Below are positions 60,426 to 64,000 of a stretch of 64,000 bases of DNA, piece by piece. This DNA comes from Thauera phenolivorans (lineage in GTDB: Bacteria > Pseudomonadota > Gammaproteobacteria > Burkholderiales > Rhodocyclaceae). The stretch is taken from NCBI RefSeq assembly GCF_001696715.1, contig NZ_MBFM01000002.1:105529-169528 (forward strand). Reading direction: 5' to 3'. Every line of letters starts with the position of its first letter. Within the stretch, counting starts at the first letter, position 1. Below the pieces are notes generated by a model. That model saw only the letters and a list, made by a program, of their open reading frames with translations, searched no databases and was not told where the DNA came from. The translations under genes were made by a program, and so were the position numbers.

Positions 60426-61358
60426 ATGCTGGTCGATGGACGTTGGGTGGATAAGTGGCAGCCGGTACAGGCAAGCGATGACCAGGGTCGATTCATTCGT
60501 CAGGACTCGGGCTTTCGACATCGCATCGGCGCAGACAGCCCCGAGGGTTTCGCCCCGGAAGCCGGGCGCTACGTGCTGTACGTGGCATACGTCTGCCCCT
60601 GGGCGTGCCGCACCCTGATCGCGCTGCGGCTCAAGGGGCTGGAGCACGCGATGGACGTCCGTGTGGTCGACCCGCGCCTCACCGACCAGGGCTGGGCCTT
60701 CAGCGGCGAACTCGGCACCGACCTCGACGACATCAACGGCGCGCGCCACGTACACGCACTGTACACCCTGGCGGACCCCGCCTACACGGGACGGGCGACC
60801 GTGCCCCTGCTCTGGGACAGGTCGCGCGGCACCATCGTGAATAACGAATCGGCCGACATCCTGCTGATCCTCAACGACGATTTCAGCGGCCTGGCGCGCC
60901 ACCCGGTCGACCTGCGGCCGGCAGCCCTGGTCGAGGCGATCGACGCGGCCAACGCGCGCCTCTACGCGGACTTCAACAACGGCGTGTACCAAGCGGGATT
61001 CGCGACCACGCAGAGGGCGTACGGGGAGGCGGTCCGGCGGGTTTTCGAGTGCCTCGACTGGATGGACGCCCGCCTCGCGAACGCCCGCTGGCTGGTCGGC
61101 GAACAGCCCACCGAGACCGACGTCCGCGCCTTCGTGACGCTGGCCCGCTTCGACCTCGCGTACTACGGGCTCTTCAAGTGCAATCTGCGCCCGCTCGCCG
61201 CCTACCCGAACGTGATGGCCTATTTCCGCCGCTTGCTGGCGAAGCCGGCGTTCGCCAGCAGCGTGCGCGCGGACCACATCAAGGCCGGGTACTACTCGAT
61301 CAGAGCGTTGAACCCGACCGGGATCGTGCCGGCCGGGCCGCTTCTCGACTATCTCTGA
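60426..61358 (+). CDS. Glutathionyl-hydroquinone reductase (Xi-class GST, YqjG-like)
   Basis: Reduces glutathionyl-hydroquinones. ATG 60426 (MLVDGRWVDKWQPV) gives 310 residues, right for the family. The catalytic Cys57 is in YVCPWACR, the hallmark of Xi-class enzymes, followed by TVPLLWDRSRGTIVNNESADIL (cis-Pro and glutathione contacts). The C-terminal helical domain has NNGVYQAGFATTQRAYGEAV and FDLAYYGLFKCNLRPLA. It lies 82 bp after the DUF411 gene and converges on trkA. Confidence 0.94.
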   Translation: MLVDGRWVDKWQPVQASDDQGRFIRQDSGFRHRIGADSPEGFAPEAGRYVLYVAYVCPWACRTLIALRLKGLEHAMDVRVVDPRLTDQGWAFSGELGTDLDDINGARHVHALYTLADPAYTGRATVPLLWDRSRGTIVNNESADILLILNDDFSGLARHPVDLRPAALVEAIDAANARLYADFNNGVYQAGFATTQRAYGEAVRRVFECLDWMDARLANARWLVGEQPTETDVRAFVTLARFDLAYYGLFKCNLRPLAAYPNVMAYFRRLLAKPAFASSVRADHIKAGYYSIRALNPTGIVPAGPLLDYL

Positions 61359-61405
61359 ACACCGTCGTCGCTCACACCCGAAACCATCATCGAGGGTTGA
61401 AAACC

Positions 61406-62104
61406 TCAGCGGCGCCGGCCAGTTGCGGCAAAGGCCTCGACCTTCTTGGTCGGCCCTGAAACGATGAGCAGATCACCGGCGCGCACCGTGCTGCTCGGCG
61501 TTGCATGCTGAAAGTCCTCGTGCGCGCGCTTGATGCCGACCACGGTGATGCCGAATTTCTCGCGCACGCCCGACTCGGCGAGGGTCAGGTCTGAGGTGGC
61601 TGCCGGTGCATGGATCTTGGCGATCGCAAAACCGTCGTCGAATTCGATGTAGTCGATCATTCGCCCGCTGATCAGGTGAGCGACACGCTCGCCCATGTCA
61701 GCCTCGGGATAAACCACATGATGCGCGCCGATACGCTCGGCGAGCTTGCCATGCTCGGGTGTCATCGCCTTCACCCAGATATCGGGTATCTCGAGTTCGG
61801 TGAGCGCCATGACCGTCATCAGGCTGGCGGCGAGGTCGCCGCCGATGCCCACGATGGCATGCGCGAAGTCGGCAACGCCGAGTTGGCGCATGGTCATCGC
61901 ACTGGTCGCGTCGGCCTGCACGGCATGGGTGAGCAGGTCGGCCCACTCGTGGACCGGCTCCGCGTTGCGATCGATCCCCATGACGTCATGCCCGAGCTGC
62001 ATCAGCGACTGCGCAACGGCGCCGCCGAAGCGCCCCAGGCCCATCACGACCACGCTGTCGCCCTTGGCGAACGAGAACTGTTCGGTAAATAGTCTAGCCA
62101 ACAA
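61406..62104 (-). CDS. TrkA/KtrA-family K+ uptake regulatory protein
   Basis: Cytoplasmic RCK gating subunit for the adjacent TrkH-like channel. I use the TTG at 62104, 7 bp after GAGGAG (62117-62112), giving 232 residues; TTG 62101 is equally possible. The first residues overlap the trkH stop. The Rossmann motif VVVMGLGRFGGAVAQSLMQLGH is near 17-38, with Asp for NAD(H)/ATP ribose in GIDRN. A TrkA-C domain follows (about 150-225; VREKFGITVVGIKRA, AGDLLIVSG). Single RCK, as in KtrA rather than E. coli TrkA. Confidence 0.92.
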   Translation of the reverse strand: MLARLFTEQFSFAKGDSVVVMGLGRFGGAVAQSLMQLGHDVMGIDRNAEPVHEWADLLTHAVQADATSAMTMRQLGVADFAHAIVGIGGDLAASLMTVMALTELEIPDIWVKAMTPEHGKLAERIGAHHVVYPEADMGERVAHLISGRMIDYIEFDDGFAIAKIHAPAATSDLTLAESGVREKFGITVVGIKRAHEDFQHATPSSTVRAGDLLIVSGPTKKVEAFAATGRRR

Positions 62105-63428
62105 CGGGATGCTCCTCAGGATAGCGGTACGGCATGCGGTGCTCGCCCAGCGCAAGCGAGGCGGCGAGCGTGATCGTACCGACCCGGCCGACGTACATCA
62201 GCAGGGCCAGCATCAGCTGGGCCGATTCGGGCAGATCGGCGGTGATGCCGGTGGACAGGCCCACCGTGCCGAAGGCCGAAATGACCTCGAAGATGATCTT
62301 GTCCGTCGCGATGTCGGTGGTGCGCAGGATGAAAAGCGTGCCGAGCACGACCATTGCGCTGCCGAGCACGAGCACGGTGATGGCCTGGCGCTGCGAAGAC
62401 AGACTGATCCGCCGGCCGAAGGCCTCGGTGTCCGACCTGCCGCGTATCTCGGCGATCACCAGCAGCGCGAGGATCATCGCCGTGCCCACCTTGACCCCGC
62501 CGGCGGTGCCCGCGCTGCCGCCGCCGATGAACATCAGGAAATAGTGCAGGCCGAGGCTTTCATGCGTCAGTCCGCCGATGTCGATCGAGTTGAAGCCGGC
62601 GGTGCGCGAGGACACCGAGGCGAAGATCGCAGAGAGCATCTTGTCCGGCACCGACATCGTCCCGAGCGTCCTCGGGTTGGACCACTCGAAGGCCAGCAGC
62701 GTGAGCGCCCCGCCGGCCAGGAGTATCCCCGTGCCCAGCAGCGTCAGCTTCGTATGCACCGACCAATGGTGCGGGTCCCCGGGTTTGTTGCGCAGATCGT
62801 GCAGGACCGGAAAGCCGAGTCCGCCAAGCACGATCGCCAGCATGATCGGGAGCAGGAAGATGCCGTCGGTGGCATAGCGCACCAGGCCGTCGGCGTGGAT
62901 GGAGAAGCCCGCGTTGTTGAACGCCGAGATCGCATGGAAGACGCCGCTCCAGACGGCTTCGCGCCAGGGCAGTTCGTAAGTGCTCTGTAGCCGCACGGTC
63001 AGTACGAGCGCAGCCAGCGATTCGACAATCACGGTGACGATCAGCACCAGCTTGGCGACGCTGGTGACGTCGCCGATGCCGAGCGTGTGCGTTTCGGTCT
63101 GGACGGTGAGCCGGGTGCGCAGGCGCAGCGAGCGGTTGACCATCAGTCCGAGCAGGGTAGCGGCAGTCATCATGCCGAACCCGCCGATCTGGAACAGCGC
63201 CATGAGCACCCACTGCCCGAAGGGGGACCAGTAGCTGCCCGTATCGACCGTCACGAGGCCCGTGACGCATACCGCCGACACCGAGGTGAAGAGCGCGACG
63301 ACCCAGGGCGCACCCGTCGCCTCCGCGTGCGACACAGGCAGCATCAGCAGCGCCATTCCGATCAGAATCGTGATCAGGAAGGCCAGCGGAACGACGCGGG
63401 CGGGATGCTGGACCTCTCGAATCCGCAA
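62094..63428 (-). CDS. TrkH/KtrB-family potassium uptake membrane protein
   Basis: K+ translocating subunit made of four pore-loop repeats. The TTG start with GAGG 6 bp upstream gives 444 residues, a size typical of KtrB. The four filter regions are SAVCVTGLVTVD (about 55), SAFNNAGFSIHADG (about 168), SSRTAGFNSIDIG (about 285) and SAFGTVGLSTGIT (about 395), each with its central Gly. Overlaps the regulatory subunit gene, so the two are co-translated. Confidence 0.94.
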   Translation of the reverse strand: MRIREVQHPARVVPLAFLITILIGMALLMLPVSHAEATGAPWVVALFTSVSAVCVTGLVTVDTGSYWSPFGQWVLMALFQIGGFGMMTAATLLGLMVNRSLRLRTRLTVQTETHTLGIGDVTSVAKLVLIVTVIVESLAALVLTVRLQSTYELPWREAVWSGVFHAISAFNNAGFSIHADGLVRYATDGIFLLPIMLAIVLGGLGFPVLHDLRNKPGDPHHWSVHTKLTLLGTGILLAGGALTLLAFEWSNPRTLGTMSVPDKMLSAIFASVSSRTAGFNSIDIGGLTHESLGLHYFLMFIGGGSAGTAGGVKVGTAMILALLVIAEIRGRSDTEAFGRRISLSSQRQAITVLVLGSAMVVLGTLFILRTTDIATDKIIFEVISAFGTVGLSTGITADLPESAQLMLALLMYVGRVGTITLAASLALGEHRMPYRYPEEHPVVG

Positions 63429-63525
63429 GGAAGCCTCGAAACAGTGTCGTTATGGGTCGATTGGGCGCATGGTCGGCGCTGATCATACTCCGAGCGGACA
63501 GCCACGCAGCCCCTTCGAGCGCCCC

Positions 63526-64000
63526 TCACCCGAGCGCGAGCGTCTCGGGCAGGCAGCGCTCGGCCAGGGTATGCGAGAGTTGCGCAGCGGCAGCCCGCAG
63601 GCAGTCCTCGAGCCGGCGGCTCAGTACGGAAGCGGGCGCACTGCCATTGCGCAAAAGATGGACGTCGAAGCGCATCGCCGGCGCGAGCCGCAGCACCACG
63701 ACGCGTTCGGGTGCCAGCGTCGCGGCGGTGAAGCCGTCGACGAAGGCATAGCCGAGCCCCTGCTCCACCAGCGTCGCGGCCAGCGCATACGTTTGCACGC
63801 GCAAGGCGCGGTGCGCCTGCCAGCCGATCTGCTCCAGCCGCACGGCCAGGCGCTCGCCCAGCGGTGTGGCCTCGGCGAGCGCGACGAAGGGACGCCCGGC
63901 CAGCCAGGCGCGCGCGCCGGGACGCGGGGTCTCGATCGCCCATGCGCGCGGCGCGACCAACACCATCTCGCCTTGCGCGAATGCTGCCGCGGAGAGCGCG
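63526..64000 (-). CDS. LysR-type transcriptional regulator, C-terminal part (truncated by window edge)
   Basis: The frame is open to the last base, so the DNA-binding N-terminus lies outside. The visible 157 codons cover the effector-binding domain: ...FAQGEMVLVAPRAW, GRPFVALAEATPLGERLAVRLEQIG, RVQTYALAATLVEQGLGYAFVDGFTA and a final helix RRLEDCLRAAAAQLSHTLAE. Strand and spacing (97 bp) place it upstream of trkH without evidence of a functional link. Confidence 0.85.
   Translation of the reverse strand, partial: ALSAAAFAQGEMVLVAPRAWAIETPRPGARAWLAGRPFVALAEATPLGERLAVRLEQIGWQAHRALRVQTYALAATLVEQGLGYAFVDGFTAATLAPERVVVLRLAPAMRFDVHLLRNGSAPASVLSRRLEDCLRAAAAQLSHTLAERCLPETLALG

Overview
The window is a high-GC (roughly 68-70 %) chromosomal segment from a betaproteobacterium, most likely Rhodocyclales (Thauera/Azoarcus-like). 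This placement is inferred from the gene order rpsB-tsf-pyrH-frr-uppS-cdsA-dxr-rseP-bamA-skp-lpxD-fabZ-lpxA-lpxB-rnhB, the hpnCDE squalene genes, and the mix of bd oxidase, sulfide oxidation and octaheme cytochrome genes. Coding density is high, 4-bp ATGA/GTGA overlaps are frequent, and I saw no insertion sequence, prophage, rRNA operon or CRISPR array.

Layout. 1-16 kb: divergent map (partial), then the translation / isoprenoid / outer-membrane-biogenesis block ending in rnhB and a SpoU-type RNA methylase. 16-18.6 kb: a small unknown protein, yaaA and an M14 carboxypeptidase. 18.6-23.7 kb: an aldehyde/alcohol dehydrogenase pair on the minus strand behind a sigma-54-type promoter, with a divergent AcoR-type activator. 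23.7-26.7 kb: hpnCDE. 27-31.4 kb: an attEFGH-like ABC exporter set. 31.5-34 kb: rfbD and manC. 34-36.1 kb: a DUF6394 membrane protein and a K+ channel with two RCK domains, then tRNA-Leu(UAG). 36.4-39 kb: phosphoribosyltransferase, archease and RtcB. 39-41.4 kb: a sulfide oxidation set (SQR, small membrane protein, rhodanese). 41.5-44.8 kb: cydPABX-ybgE. 45-49.7 kb: a PAS sigma-54 activator, then an orphan Rieske protein, an octaheme cytochrome of the OTR family and a membrane cytochrome b. 49.8-52.5 kb: MarR, BASS transporter, ETHE1-like hydrolase and a NifX-like protein. 52.7-55.9 kb: a MacAB/LolCDE-like export system. 56-64 kb: an unknown protein, YigZ, a NaChBac-type sodium channel, TerC behind a yybP-ykoY riboswitch, DUF411, glutathionyl-hydroquinone reductase, a TrkA/TrkH pair and a partial LysR regulator.

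Main observation: the sigma-54 activator at 44983-46338 lies between two operons that each carry a -24/-12 type promoter (44841-44855 minus for cyd; 46582-46597 plus for Rieske/OTR/cyt b). A GTCA-N4-TGAC palindrome lies 85-120 bp upstream of each; the two copies share a 10-base right half. The activator's PAS domain carries a C-x4-HH-x4-C-x6-C motif. This suggests one redox- or metal-sensing activator controlling both a quinol oxidase and an undescribed Rieske/octaheme/cytochrome b electron-transfer module. Further -24/-12 type promoters precede the aldehyde dehydrogenase operon and the NifX-like/MBL/BASS operon. Together with SQR, rhodanese and the ETHE1-like protein, 39-52.5 kb reads as a sulfur-and-respiration neighbourhood. 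The shared regulation is read from the sequence; the physiology is inference.
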